DNA of 30,800 bases from JBBRWV01 sp038248985 (GCA_038248985.1 JBBRWV010000027.1:1-30800), one strand, 5' to 3'; numbered from the stretch's first letter, positions 1 through 9,395 are shown. The notes: generated from the letters alone by a model not told the origin. Program-made: numbers and translations.

Positions 1-959
1 CCCCCCCTCGTAGACACCACTTTATACCCTGTCCCCCTCAATCCCTCGACCACATACCCCGTCAACCCCCTCACCCGCCCCCATATACACTCCATCCCCA
101 CTTCGTTGATCAATCCCAACGCCGCCCCTAACGACAAAATCCCCGGTATATTATAAGACCCACACTCAAAACGCCGCGCATCCTGTCGCAATGTAAAGTC
201 AATATTCCCATAATCCGTCGCATTCACCACATTCATCCACCCCACCTCCACCCGCAACGTCGACAACAACTCTTTTCGACAATAAAAAATCCCCAACCCC
301 TCCGGCCCCAGCATCCATTTGTGCCCATCCGCTGACAAAAAATCGATCGACATCCCCTCCACATCCACCGGCACCACCCCCACCGACTGTATCGCATCCA
401 CGCAAAACAAAATCCCCCGCTCCCGGCAAAACCTCCCAATCGCCGCCACATCGTTTCGATACCCCGACGCATACTCCACATGCGATAGCGCAATCATCCG
501 CGTCCGCGCCGTCACCGCCCCCAGCAAATCCTCAATCACAATTCGCCCTTCCCGCTCCGGCACCATGATATGCTTCACCCCCAGCCGCTGGGCCAAATCC
601 ATCCACGGATACACATTCGCCGGATACTCCACCGCCGTCGACACAATCTCCTCCCCCGCTTGCCACTCCAACCCATTGGCCACAAACGCCAGCCCCTCCG
701 ATGTATTCTTGATAAACGCGATCTCCGCCGGCGTCGCATGGATCAACTTCGCTGCCGCCGCTCGCGTCACTTCCGCCTGCTTGTACCACCGCCCCTTGAT
801 GTACGCATCTTCCTCGGCCTGCTGCGCATACACCCGCAGCGCCTGCGCCGCCCGTGCGCACAGCGGCGCGACCCCCGCATGATTGAAAAAATCCCACCGC
901 TCCACGATCGGAAATTCCCGGGCAATGTCGAACGATTCCGGCAAACTGGCAATACTCAT
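1..959 (-). CDS. Class V aminotransferase (cysteine desulfurase/selenocysteine lyase-like), C-terminus cut by window edge
   Basis: PLP-dependent fold-type I enzyme of the aminotransferase class V group, which includes cysteine desulfurases, kynureninase-like enzymes and isopenicillin N epimerase-like proteins. The frame opens at ATG 959 and stays open to the left edge, giving 319 residues and no stop. It begins MSIASLPESF and has an N-terminal FFNHAGVAPL segment, then IAFIKNTSEGL. Further on are VDAIQSVG, with the PLP-ring Asp, and SADGHKWMLGPEG with the Schiff-base lysine at residue 214. Near the end, RRFECGSYNIPG is the usual class V R-x-E-x-G substrate/phosphate region. Codons end mostly in G, as in the other minus-strand genes here. 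The next gene diverges from it at 1032. The exact substrate cannot be told without the C-terminal domain. Confidence 0.88.
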   Translation of the reverse strand, partial: MSIASLPESFDIAREFPIVERWDFFNHAGVAPLCARAAQALRVYAQQAEEDAYIKGRWYKQAEVTRAAAAKLIHATPAEIAFIKNTSEGLAFVANGLEWQAGEEIVSTAVEYPANVYPWMDLAQRLGVKHIMVPEREGRIVIEDLLGAVTARTRMIALSHVEYASGYRNDVAAIGRFCRERGILFCVDAIQSVGVVPVDVEGMSIDFLSADGHKWMLGPEGLGIFYCRKELLSTLRVEVGWMNVVNATDYGNIDFTLRQDARRFECGSYNIPGILSLGAALGLINEVGMECIWGRVRGLTGYVVEGLRGTGYKVVSTRG

Positions 960-992
960 CAATCACCTGTGGGGCAAGAGTTCCGCATCGGC

Positions 993-998
993 TATGAT
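993..998 (+). promoter_or_regulatory. Possible -10 box for the BatA-like gene
   Basis: TATGAT lies in the 72-base divergent gap between the aminotransferase and the VWA gene. A start about 7 bases downstream would leave a leader of roughly 27 bases containing the Shine-Dalgarno GGGAG at 1022-1026. No convincing -35 is visible. Confidence 0.25.
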
Positions 999-1031
999 AT
1001 GACAAAATAACTCCACGCGTTGGGAGCACGC

Positions 1032-2996
1032 ATGTCCTGGCCAAGTTTCCTGTCCCCCCTCTGGGCCCTCATGGGCCTCATCTCCATACCCATCGTCGTC
1101 CTCTATCTGCTGCGCCAAAAACGCCCCGATCTGCAAGTCTCCAGCACCCTCCTGTGGGCCAAAGCCCTCGCCGACATGCGCGCCAGCACCCCTTTCCAAA
1201 AACTCCGTCGCAACCTCCTCCTATTGCTCCAACTTCTCATCCTCGCCGCCCTCGTCTTCGCCCTCATGCGCCCCGTCATCCAGGGCGCTGCCGGACGCAA
1301 CCGCGCCGGCGTCATCGTCATCGACGCCACCGCCAGCATGCAAGCCACCGATGGCCGACCCAACGGCCAAACCCGCCTCGAACGCGCCAAGGAAGAAGCC
1401 CGCAAACTCGTTGACACCATGCGCCCCGGTGATCGCTACATGCTCATCGGCGACGGCGGCGGCATGGTCCAATCCCGCAGCGGCTTCTCCACCAGCAAAA
1501 GCGAACTCCAAAACCTCATCGAACAAATCAAACCCTCCGACACTCCCAGCGATCTCTCCGAAAGCCTCCTCCTCGCCGCCACCAGCCTCCGCGCCATGGG
1601 CGGCGACAGCAAATCCCCCACCAATGGCAACCCCAACGCCATCCCCGCCGCCTTCACCACCGAGTCCGTCGTCGCCGGAAAAGTCTGGCTCTTCTCCGAT
1701 GGCGCAGGCGTCCGCGTCCCCGATGTCATGGGCACCGCCGAAGGCAGCCAACTTCTCAAATTCATCAAAATCGGCGACTCCGACGCCAGTGTCGGCGTCA
1801 CCCGCCTCTCCATCACCCCCGTCCCCAAAGAAAAACGCACCTACCAGGTCTTCGTCGGCCTCACCAATGCCGCCGCCGTCGAACGCAAGGTCGCCGTCCT
1901 CCTCGCCTACGGCAAACCCGATGACCTCCTCCCCGGCCAGTCCAAATTCGTCACCCTCCCCCCGCATTCCCAGGGCGGCACCGTCTTCGACCACGTCGTC
2001 TCCGATCCCGGCAAACTCTTCGTCCGCGTTGATCCCGAAGGCGACGTCTTTCCCCTCGATAACATCGCCTTCGGCCTGCTCGAACCTCCCCGTAAAATTC
2101 GCGTCTCTCTCATCACCAAGGGCAGCGCCGTCCTCGAAAATTTCCTCCGCAGCGCCAGCAAAATCATGGACGTCGAAGGCATGATTGTCGATCCCGACAA
2201 ATACACCCCCGACCTCCCTGCAGATCTGATCATCTTCGATGGCTTCGCCCCCGCCAAAGAGCAACTCCCCAAGGCCGATATGCTCTTCGTCCGCCCCCCC
2301 ACCAGCGCCGGCGGATTCTCCGTCTCGGCCGAACTCGAAAATCCCCCCGTTCTCAACTGGCGCCGCGAAGACCCCGCCCTGCGCTACGTCAACCTCTCTG
2401 AACTTCGCATCTCCCACTCCCTCATGCTCGAACGCGACCCCGAAGCCGTCGAACTCGTCTGGTCCCCCGAAGCTCCGCTGATTTCCTACAAAGACTACGG
2501 CTCCCAGCGCCGCTATTTCGTCAGCTTCAATGTCCAACTCGAAAGCAACTGGTGGAAGCAGTCCTCCCTCCTCGTCTTCCTGCAAAATATCGTCGAACAA
2601 ACCCGCACCCGCCACTTCATCGGCCTGCCCCAACTCCTCGCCTCCGGCCAATCCGCCAAACTCTGGGACCTCGCCGACAAAGCCACCATTGAAACCCCCG
2701 ATGGCGATACCCTCGAACTCACTACCAAGGCCGGCACCGCCGATTTCGCCGGCACCGATCGCCTCGGATTCTACGAAGTCCAGTCCAAAGGGGCTCGCTC
2801 CACCTTCGCCGTCAACCTCCTCAGCCCCACAGAATCCGCCGTCGCCCCCCTCTCGTTACAGACACCCTCCGGCGGCAACGTAGAAGAGACCGACAGCGTC
2901 GCACGTGTGAACAAAGAAATCTGGCACTGGCTCGCCATCGCCGGCATCGCCGTCCTGCTCATCGAATGGTTTGTCTACCATCGACGCATCGCCTGA
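1032..2996 (+). CDS. BatA-type membrane protein with von Willebrand factor A domain
   Basis: A 654-residue membrane protein of the BatA/aerotolerance-regulator type common in planctomycetes. The N-terminus (residues about 5-80) is the BatA N-terminal module: helix at 9-28, the RPDLQVSSTLLWAKAL-type loop, and a second helix at 61-80 rich in Leu. A VWA fold follows from about residue 92. Its metal site reads D98-A-T-A-S102, keeping the DxxxS spacing but with Thr where DxSxS proteins have Ser, so metal binding may be altered. A C-terminal helix (about 630-648) precedes a short basic tail. I chose ATG 1032 over an in-frame TTG at 1020 because GGGAG lies 5 bases upstream of it. No MoxR or DUF58 partner is adjacent. 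The role in the cell envelope is inferred from the family. Confidence 0.85.
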   Translation: MSWPSFLSPLWALMGLISIPIVVLYLLRQKRPDLQVSSTLLWAKALADMRASTPFQKLRRNLLLLLQLLILAALVFALMRPVIQGAAGRNRAGVIVIDATASMQATDGRPNGQTRLERAKEEARKLVDTMRPGDRYMLIGDGGGMVQSRSGFSTSKSELQNLIEQIKPSDTPSDLSESLLLAATSLRAMGGDSKSPTNGNPNAIPAAFTTESVVAGKVWLFSDGAGVRVPDVMGTAEGSQLLKFIKIGDSDASVGVTRLSITPVPKEKRTYQVFVGLTNAAAVERKVAVLLAYGKPDDLLPGQSKFVTLPPHSQGGTVFDHVVSDPGKLFVRVDPEGDVFPLDNIAFGLLEPPRKIRVSLITKGSAVLENFLRSASKIMDVEGMIVDPDKYTPDLPADLIIFDGFAPAKEQLPKADMLFVRPPTSAGGFSVSAELENPPVLNWRREDPALRYVNLSELRISHSLMLERDPEAVELVWSPEAPLISYKDYGSQRRYFVSFNVQLESNWWKQSSLLVFLQNIVEQTRTRHFIGLPQLLASGQSAKLWDLADKATIETPDGDTLELTTKAGTADFAGTDRLGFYEVQSKGARSTFAVNLLSPTESAVAPLSLQTPSGGNVEETDSVARVNKEIWHWLAIAGIAVLLIEWFVYHRRIA

Positions 2997-3067
2997 CCTT
3001 CTGTCATGCCGGCCTCCCGATACGCCGATCTGCAACCTGCCGTTGCTTTCAATTTGCGGAGAACACT

Positions 3068-6000
3068 ATGAAATCGAATCGCCTCGTTTCCTTCATCCTC
3101 TGCAGCGTGATCTGCGCCGCCGTCCCCGCCTGGGCCGACCAGATCGACGACGTGGCGGTCGACGGTTCGCCGCGCGAAACTCGGTCATTGCATGCCGTCA
3201 AAGAAGTCGTCGGGGCTTCACCGCACGCCGACGAACTCCGCGCGGAGGCCGACACCGACACCGATGAAACTGAGAAGAAAGACGAAGAACCCAAAAAGGA
3301 AGTCAAAAAAGACCCCGCCGATGTCCGCAATGCCATCTCCAACCTCGACCTCGTCCGCGATCTCAAGAAACTCGCCCAGCCCGCCAAAGCCGGCCTCTGG
3401 GAAAAACTCGTCGATCAACCCTACTTCACCCCCGAAGTCCGCGCCGGCAAACTCCTCTTCCACGGCCAGTATGAAAAAGCCCAAGCCGCGTATGAACTCC
3501 TCCTCAAAGACGATCCCCAAAATCCCGAATACCTCGCCGGCGAACTCGAGTCCATCCTCCGCCAGGGACGTGAAGCCAAGTACAAAATCTTCGATGACAA
3601 ACTCGCCGCCCTCCCAGCGGATTTACGCGCCACCTCCCACATGATCCGCCTCCAGGCCGAAAACCTCCTCCAGCGCGGCAAAACGGATGAAGCCTCCACC
3701 CTCCTCAAAGCCTTCATCGAAAAAAAAACCAAGCTCCAACCCGTCACCGCGGACGTCCTGGTTGTCTACAACCTCTATAGTGAAGTGCTCGAAAAACAAG
3801 CCTCCTACGGCCCCGCCATCGTCAACTATGGCAAAATCGTTGACCTCGCCAGCAAAGACCTCCCCGAAGATCCCGAAATCTACACCGCTATCACCTGGGC
3901 GGTACACCGCGTCAGCGTCCTCACCAGCAAAGGCAAGGACGTCCATCGCTCCGTTCTCCAGCGACTCGGCGAAGTCGTCCAGAAAGATGGCAGCTACTGG
4001 CCCGCTCACCTCCTCACCGCCAGCGTCCTCTTTGACTCCCACAATAACAAAGATGCCGCCGCCGCCCTCAAAGATACCCTCGACCTCAACCCCAACGCCC
4101 TCGAAGCCCGCTTCCTCGCGCTCGACTTCGCCATCACCGGCTACCAATTCGAAGCCGCGCATCAGCAACTCGATGACCTCAAGACCCGAACTGAAATCGC
4201 CCAGGTCTCCGCCTACGAGGGTCGCCTCCGCCTCAAAGAACGCACCCCCGAGCGCGCCCTCCCGCCCCTGCTCGATGCCGTCCGCAAAAACCCCGGCATG
4301 CCCGAAGCCCGTGGCTGGCTCGCCGGGGCCTACTACCTCCTCAATGAAAAGACCAAGATGGCCGAACAGCTTCAAGCCATCAAAACCATCGAGGGCGATC
4401 TCCACCCCGTCGCGATCTTCGAAGCCGCTGAAATCCTCCGCGATGCCCGTCAGTTCATCGAAGCGGAAAAATACTACACGCTGGCCCAATCCCTCGCCCA
4501 ATGGTGGAGCGAACCCCCTTCCGCACTCGCCCAGCTCTATCTCGAAACCGGCCAGGAAGACAAGGCCCAAACCTCCTACAACCGCTCCTTCGCCATCGAC
4601 CCCTTCAACATGCGCGCCTACAACCAGCTCAAACTCCTCGAAATCCTTCAGGCTTTCCAGAAAATAGAATCCACCTCCCGTCTCAAGGAAGGCTCCACTC
4701 TCCCCGCCTTCATCATCCGTTACGACACCCCCGATGAAGTCCTCGCCAAACTCACCGTCGAATGGATGGACTCCATCCGCCCGGAAATCTGGAGCTACTT
4801 CCAGATCACCGAACTCTCCGCCCCCACGCAGATTGAATACTTCCCCACCCACGAACAATTCGGCGTCCGCACCACCGGCCTCCCCTGGATCGGCACCGTC
4901 GGCGCCTGCACCGGCAACGTCATCGCCATGGATGTCCCACGCGGCGCCGCTAAAAATATGATGGGCGCCTTCGACTGGGCCCGCGTCCTCCGCCATGAAT
5001 ACACCCACACCGTCACTCTCGCCATGACCAACAACCGCGTCCCTCACTGGCTCACCGAAGCCGCCGCCGTCACCCAGGAACACGCCCCGCGTGACTGGTC
5101 CGATGCCAACATTCTCGCCAGTAACTACCGCGCCGGCACCCTCTTCAAAATCGCCGACCTCAACTGGGGCTTCATCCGCCCCAAAAAACCCACGGACCGA
5201 CGCCTCGCCTATATGCAAAGCCAGTGGCTCTACGAATTCCTCACGCAAACCTACGGCCAGGACAAAATGATCGCCTTCTTCCACGCCTTCCGCGACGGCG
5301 CCACCGAAGCCCAGGCCTGGCCCAAGGTCTACAACAAAAAAATGGAAGAAATGGACCAGGACTTCCTCGCCTGGGCCGGCAAGCAAGTCGAAGACTGGGG
5401 CTTCTCCATCGAACCCCTGCCCCGAAAAGCCGACCTCGATGCGATCCTTAAAACCAAGCCTGAAGACCCCGACACCCTCTTCAAAATGGGCTGGCTACTC
5501 GTCAGTTCCGGCAAAGCCAAGGAAGCCGAAACATTCCTCCGCCGCGCCATCAAGGCTGATCCCGCCCATGTTCGCGCCAAGGAACTCCTCGGCGCCGTTC
5601 TCCAGGCGCAGAAAAAGAAAGACGAGGCCCGCAAACTCCTCGAAGAAGTCGTCGCCACCGATCCTAAACGCCCCGTCGCCCTCCGAAGCCTCGGCCTTCT
5701 CGCCATGGCCGACAAGGACTTCGACACCGCCGAAAAATGGTTCAAACAACTCCAAAACGTCCGCCCCCTTGAAGACACCAGTTACATCAGCCTCTCCGGT
5801 ATCTACCTCCTCCGCAAGGACAATAAAAACGCCATCGCCCAGCTCAGCGTACTGCAGCGCCACGAACAACGCGACGAACGCATCCCCCGAAAACTTGCCG
5901 ACCTCTACCGCGCCGAAGGTCAACTCGCCGAAGCTCAGGGCTCCGCCTATCGCGCCATCCGCATCAATCCGTACAATGCCATCAACCATCGATTGATGGC

Positions 6001-6205
6001 CCAGATCCTCGAGGAACGCAAAGACCTCCCCCAGGCCATCCAGCACTGGAAATACACCACCGAACTGCAGCCCAAAGTCGTCGACTTCTGGGAAGGCCTC
6101 GCCAACGCCCAAGGCACCGCCGGCGACAAACCCGCCGCCGCCCAAGCTGCCGCCAAAGCCCTCGAACTCGAACCCGACAGCGCCGCCAAAAAATGGTTGC
6201 AGTAA
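3068..6205 (+). CDS. Secreted TPR-repeat protein with embedded HEYTH metallopeptidase domain (peptidase MA-like)
   Basis: A 1045-residue exported protein. The start is ATG 3068, with GGAGA at 3058-3062 and a signal peptide (MKSNRLVSFILCSVICAAVP, cleavage probably after AWA near residue 24). An acidic/lysine-rich linker (about 55-80) leads into many TPR units up to about residue 560. In the middle sits a gluzincin-type zinc peptidase core: H643-E-Y-T-H647, followed by PHWLTEAAAV, which would supply the third zinc ligand Glu. This is the arrangement of the peptidase MA-like family. TPR units resume from about residue 790 to the C-terminus (for example DPDTLFKMGWLLVSSGKAKE). It lies 71 bases after the VWA gene on the same strand, so the two may be cotranscribed. 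Zinc peptidase activity is likely from the motif, but the substrate is unknown. Confidence 0.88.
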   Translation: MKSNRLVSFILCSVICAAVPAWADQIDDVAVDGSPRETRSLHAVKEVVGASPHADELRAEADTDTDETEKKDEEPKKEVKKDPADVRNAISNLDLVRDLKKLAQPAKAGLWEKLVDQPYFTPEVRAGKLLFHGQYEKAQAAYELLLKDDPQNPEYLAGELESILRQGREAKYKIFDDKLAALPADLRATSHMIRLQAENLLQRGKTDEASTLLKAFIEKKTKLQPVTADVLVVYNLYSEVLEKQASYGPAIVNYGKIVDLASKDLPEDPEIYTAITWAVHRVSVLTSKGKDVHRSVLQRLGEVVQKDGSYWPAHLLTASVLFDSHNNKDAAAALKDTLDLNPNALEARFLALDFAITGYQFEAAHQQLDDLKTRTEIAQVSAYEGRLRLKERTPERALPPLLDAVRKNPGMPEARGWLAGAYYLLNEKTKMAEQLQAIKTIEGDLHPVAIFEAAEILRDARQFIEAEKYYTLAQSLAQWWSEPPSALAQLYLETGQEDKAQTSYNRSFAIDPFNMRAYNQLKLLEILQAFQKIESTSRLKEGSTLPAFIIRYDTPDEVLAKLTVEWMDSIRPEIWSYFQITELSAPTQIEYFPTHEQFGVRTTGLPWIGTVGACTGNVIAMDVPRGAAKNMMGAFDWARVLRHEYTHTVTLAMTNNRVPHWLTEAAAVTQEHAPRDWSDANILASNYRAGTLFKIADLNWGFIRPKKPTDRRLAYMQSQWLYEFLTQTYGQDKMIAFFHAFRDGATEAQAWPKVYNKKMEEMDQDFLAWAGKQVEDWGFSIEPLPRKADLDAILKTKPEDPDTLFKMGWLLVSSGKAKEAETFLRRAIKADPAHVRAKELLGAVLQAQKKKDEARKLLEEVVATDPKRPVALRSLGLLAMADKDFDTAEKWFKQLQNVRPLEDTSYISLSGIYLLRKDNKNAIAQLSVLQRHEQRDERIPRKLADLYRAEGQLAEAQGSAYRAIRINPYNAINHRLMAQILEERKDLPQAIQHWKYTTELQPKVVDFWEGLANAQGTAGDKPAAAQAAAKALELEPDSAAKKWLQ

Positions 6206-6223
6206 CTAACGAAAGGCCCCCTC

Positions 6224-6493
6224 ATGACCATCCAAGAATTCCAAACCCACATCCGCGAACGCTACGGCAAACGCGACGCCGAACGAGGCACCTGGCCGAC
6301 GTTTGGTTGGTTCATGGAAGAAGTCGGTGAACTCGCCTCCGCACTCCATGACGTCGATCCCAAAAACCGCGAGGCCGAATTCGCCGATGTCTTCGCCTGG
6401 CTCTGCACGCTCGCCAACATCAACGGCGTCGACCTCGAACAGGCCATCCGTGAAAAATACTTCAAGGATGGCGGCCCCCAGGGCTTCAAATAA
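6224..6493 (+). CDS. MazG-like nucleotide pyrophosphohydrolase
   Basis: An 89-residue all-alpha NTP pyrophosphohydrolase of the MazG-like group, which hydrolyses (d)NTPs to NMP and pyrophosphate. The magnesium-binding helices are visible as WFMEEVGELASAL (ExxE) and EAEFADVFAWL (ExxD), followed by the short ANINGVDLEQAIREKY helix. Length and order fit single-domain MazG-like proteins. AAAGG at 6210-6214 serves the ATG, which is 18 bases after the stop of the TPR gene, so it is probably in the same transcript. A house-cleaning role is inferred from the family; the preferred nucleotide is not readable. Confidence 0.85.
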   Translation: MTIQEFQTHIRERYGKRDAERGTWPTFGWFMEEVGELASALHDVDPKNREAEFADVFAWLCTLANINGVDLEQAIREKYFKDGGPQGFK

Positions 6494-6569
6494 ACCCCGC
6501 CAAATTCCGCCTTCTTTTTCCCCCAGCGCCGCGTTACAGTCTCCCCATCGCACACTCCGGAGCCCAAAA

Positions 6570-6677
6570 ATGTTCACCGTCATCCTCAACGGCCTCATCG
6601 GCGCCTGCTTCTTCGCCGCCATCGTCGCACTCCTCAGCATCCCCTGGATGACCGGCGGCGACCCGGAGAAACACTGA
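6570..6677 (+). CDS. Small 35-residue single-pass membrane protein upstream of glcD
   Basis: A short ORF (MFTVILNGLIGACFFAAIVA...) with one hydrophobic helix at residues about 2-24 and a polar tail ending GGDPEKH. It has a good Shine-Dalgarno (CCGGAG at 6558-6562, 7 bases before ATG). Its stop lies one base before the GTG of glcD, which indicates translational coupling. Codons are mostly C-ended like the neighbouring plus-strand genes. I do not recognise the family. Position suggests a membrane adaptor or stabiliser for the downstream flavoprotein pair, but that is inference only. Confidence 0.6.
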   Translation: MFTVILNGLIGACFFAAIVALLSIPWMTGGDPEKH

Positions 6678-6678
6678 C

Positions 6679-8133
6679 GTGACCCTCGCTCCCCCACTCC
6701 CTTCCACCACCCACGCTGCCGCACTCGACGCCCTGCGCTCCCTCCTCGGCCCCGCCAACATCATCTCCCACCCCGATGACCTCCTCCCCTACGAATGCGA
6801 TGGCTTCACCATCCCCCGCGCCGCGCCGCTCGCCGTCATCTTCCCCACCTCCACGCGCCAAGTCTCCGAAACCCTCAAAATCCTCACCGCCCACCGCATC
6901 CCCATCCTCCCCCGCGGCTCCGCCACCGGCCTCTGCGGCGGCATCGTCCCCGTCAGCGGCGGCGTCCAAGTCTCCACCGTCCGCATGAACACCATCCACA
7001 CCCTGGACCTCCGCAATCGCTTCGCTCTCGTCGACGCCGGCGTCTGCAATCTCGCCCTCTCCGACGCCGTCGCCTCCTCCCCCTATCACTTCGCTCCCGA
7101 TCCCTCCAGCCAACGCGCCTCCACCATCGGCGGCAACGTCGCCACCAACGCCGGCGGACTCCACACCCTCAAGTACGGCGTCACCGTCAATCACATCCTC
7201 GGCCTCGAAGTCGTCCTCGGCGATGGTTCCATCCACATCCTCGGCGGACCCCGCGGCCACACCTCCGGCCCCGATCTCGCCGGCCTCCTCTGCGGCTCCG
7301 AAGGCACGCTCGCCATTGTCACCCGCGTCTGGTGCCGCCTCACCCCCCGCCCCCGCGCCTTCCGTACTGCACTGGCCATCTACGATTCCACCCAAAACGC
7401 CTGCCAAACCGTCGCCGACATCATCGCCGCCGGCATCGTCCCCGCCGCACTTGAAATGATGGATGGCTCCATGGTCCGCATCGTCGAAGACGCCTTCCAC
7501 GTCGGCTTCCCCGCCTCCGCCCAAGCCGTCCTCGTCATCGAAGTCGACGGCCAAAACCTCGGCCTCGATGAAGACCTCGCCCACATCGAATCCCTCGCCC
7601 GCAAAAACAACGTCGTCACCTTCCAGGGCGGCAGCGATCCCCTCCGCCGCGCTGAACTCTGGTCCGCCCGCCGCCGCGCCTTCGGCGCCATCGGCCGCAT
7701 CAGCCCCAGCTATTGCACCCAGGACGCCTGCGTCCCCCGCAGCAAACTCCCCGCCGTCATCGCCCACATCGCCTCCATCTGTTCCAAATATCAACTCCGC
7801 ATCACCAACGCCTTCCACGCCGGTGACGGCAACGTCCACCCCGTCCTCATGTACCACGAAAACGATCCCGCCGAAGTCCAACGCGCCCTCGATGCCTCCG
7901 GCGAAATTCTCCGCTACTGTATCTCCATCGGCGGCTCCGTCACCGGTGAACACGGCGTCGGCATCGAAAAACTCCCCTACATGCGCCACATGTTCGCCCC
8001 CCAGGACCTCCAGGCCATGCACCGCATCCGCCACGCTCTCGTCCCCGTCGACATCATGAACCCCTACAAAGTCCTCCCCCGTGACAACCTCGACATCAAC
8101 CTCCTCCACCCCCAACACAACATCCCGCAGTAA
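6679..8133 (+). CDS. glcD: Glycolate oxidase subunit GlcD (FAD-linked oxidase)
   Basis: A 484-residue FAD-binding 2-hydroxyacid oxidase subunit. In GlcDEF enzymes GlcD oxidises glycolate or lactate and passes electrons on through the iron-sulfur subunit. The PCMH-type FAD domain spans about 40-220, with PRGSATGLCGG, the PDPSSQRASTIGGNVATNAGG flavin loop (about 145-165) and LCGSEGTLAI. The C-terminal oxidase domain carries NAFHAGDGNVHP and GEHGVGIEK (423-431), both family hallmarks. The start is GTG 6679, one base after the preceding small ORF, with GGAG at 6664-6667. It is followed 15 bases later by glcE. Length matches the family. Confidence 0.93.
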   Translation: MTLAPPLPSTTHAAALDALRSLLGPANIISHPDDLLPYECDGFTIPRAAPLAVIFPTSTRQVSETLKILTAHRIPILPRGSATGLCGGIVPVSGGVQVSTVRMNTIHTLDLRNRFALVDAGVCNLALSDAVASSPYHFAPDPSSQRASTIGGNVATNAGGLHTLKYGVTVNHILGLEVVLGDGSIHILGGPRGHTSGPDLAGLLCGSEGTLAIVTRVWCRLTPRPRAFRTALAIYDSTQNACQTVADIIAAGIVPAALEMMDGSMVRIVEDAFHVGFPASAQAVLVIEVDGQNLGLDEDLAHIESLARKNNVVTFQGGSDPLRRAELWSARRRAFGAIGRISPSYCTQDACVPRSKLPAVIAHIASICSKYQLRITNAFHAGDGNVHPVLMYHENDPAEVQRALDASGEILRYCISIGGSVTGEHGVGIEKLPYMRHMFAPQDLQAMHRIRHALVPVDIMNPYKVLPRDNLDINLLHPQHNIPQ

Positions 8134-8148
8134 TCTCAGGAGCCCTCG

Positions 8149-9381
8149 GTGACTCAAGCCCCCGCCATCCTCCCCAAACGCCCCGCCAGCGCTGACGACC
8201 TCGCCTCTCTCATCGCCCACGCGCACTCCGAAAATTCCCAGATCCAACTCACCGGCTCCGCCTCCCTCCCCCTCACTCACTACGATCCTTCCCGCCCTCT
8301 CCAGCCCGTCTCCACTCTCCGCCTCAACAAAGTCCTCGAACACGCCGTCGCAGACATGACCGTCATCGCCCACGCCGGCATCACCCTCGAAGCCCTCCAA
8401 CGACAACTCGCCTGGCAAAACCAATGGCTCCCCATCGATCCTCCCGCTCTCTCCGGCCGCGGCCCCGGCCAACGCACCCTCGGCGGCCTCATCGCCACCA
8501 ACTCCCTCGGACCCCTCCGCTTCGGCTGCGGCGATTTCCGCCTCCTAATCCTCGGCATGAAATGGATCGATGGCTCCGGCACCCTCATCAAAGCCGGCGG
8601 ACGCACCGTCAAAAACGTCGCCGGTTACGCCAGCCACCGCCTCATGATCGGCGCCTGCGGCACGCTCGGTGCACTCGCCGAAGTCACCCTCCGCACCTTC
8701 GCCCGCCCCGTCGATGAACGCTGCGCCCTCTTCTTTTGCGACACCGCCGCCCGCGCCGAATCTCTCATCGCCCAAGTCTTCACCGCCCCCGTCTCACCCG
8801 CCTACATCCAGATCATCGGCCGCGAGGGCTTCAAAAAAAATCCCCTCCAACTCCCCACCAGCCGCATGATCGTCGTCGTCGGCTTCCTCGACCGCCCCGA
8901 TATCTGCGCCTCCCAGATCGACCTCGTCCGCGCCCTCCCCGAAGCACGCGCCCTCGAATCCATTTCGCAAACCGCCGCCCAGGCCGGCCGCCTCCGCCTC
9001 TGGATGACCTCCGAACCCTCCACCACCGAACCCGCACCCCCCCACGGCTCCATCGCCTTCCGCCTCCACACCCTCTCCTCCCAATCCGCCTCCCTCATCG
9101 AAGCCCTCGAAGCCCTCGCCCAAAAAATCGGCGGCACCATCTGGCTCGTCAGCGAGGCTGGCAACGGCATCATCCGCGGCACCAACTCCACCCCCAACCT
9201 CCACATCTTCTTGCGCGAACTCCAGTCCCTCGCCGCCGCCCATCAATCCTCCCTCCTCATTACCCATTCCACCTTCCCCCTCCCGGCCCCGCGACCCGAC
9301 GACTTCTTCCGCCGCCTCAAATCCCAGCTTGATCCGCAAAACACCCTCGGCCTCCCCACCACTTCACTCACCTCGCTCTAA
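8149..9381 (+). CDS. glcE: Glycolate oxidase FAD-binding subunit GlcE
   Basis: A 410-residue second flavin subunit of glycolate oxidase. It shows LTGSASLPLTHYDPSRP at the N-terminus, RTLGGLIATNSLGPLRFG, and the GlcE signature GRTVKNVAGYASHRLMIG followed by GTLGALAEVTLR. The start is GTG 8149, with CAGGAG at 8137-8142 at ideal spacing. It is the last gene of the plus-strand run. The iron-sulfur subunit gene glcF, which usually follows, is absent: the next gene is convergent and begins its stop 15 bases away. Electron transfer must use a GlcF encoded elsewhere or another partner. Confidence 0.9.
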   Translation: MTQAPAILPKRPASADDLASLIAHAHSENSQIQLTGSASLPLTHYDPSRPLQPVSTLRLNKVLEHAVADMTVIAHAGITLEALQRQLAWQNQWLPIDPPALSGRGPGQRTLGGLIATNSLGPLRFGCGDFRLLILGMKWIDGSGTLIKAGGRTVKNVAGYASHRLMIGACGTLGALAEVTLRTFARPVDERCALFFCDTAARAESLIAQVFTAPVSPAYIQIIGREGFKKNPLQLPTSRMIVVVGFLDRPDICASQIDLVRALPEARALESISQTAAQAGRLRLWMTSEPSTTEPAPPHGSIAFRLHTLSSQSASLIEALEALAQKIGGTIWLVSEAGNGIIRGTNSTPNLHIFLRELQSLAAAHQSSLLITHSTFPLPAPRPDDFFRRLKSQLDPQNTLGLPTTSLTSL

Positions 9382-9395
9382 CGCCGTCCCCCCTC

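Noticed and set aside
532..1044. 170-residue minus frame at the left end
   Set aside because: Off-frame shadow of the aminotransferase, whose true frame is open to the window edge and carries the PLP lysine motif.
3623..5386. 587-residue antisense reading frame over the TPR gene
   Set aside because: Composed of Gly/Glu/Asp/Val/Ala/Phe filler, no domain motif. It is a by-product of C-ended codons on the plus strand, which suppress stops in the antisense frame.
6634..8472. 612-residue antisense reading frame over glcD/glcE
   Set aside because: Same artefact: low-complexity GDG/AAG/EG composition, while the plus strand carries unmistakable GlcD and GlcE motifs.
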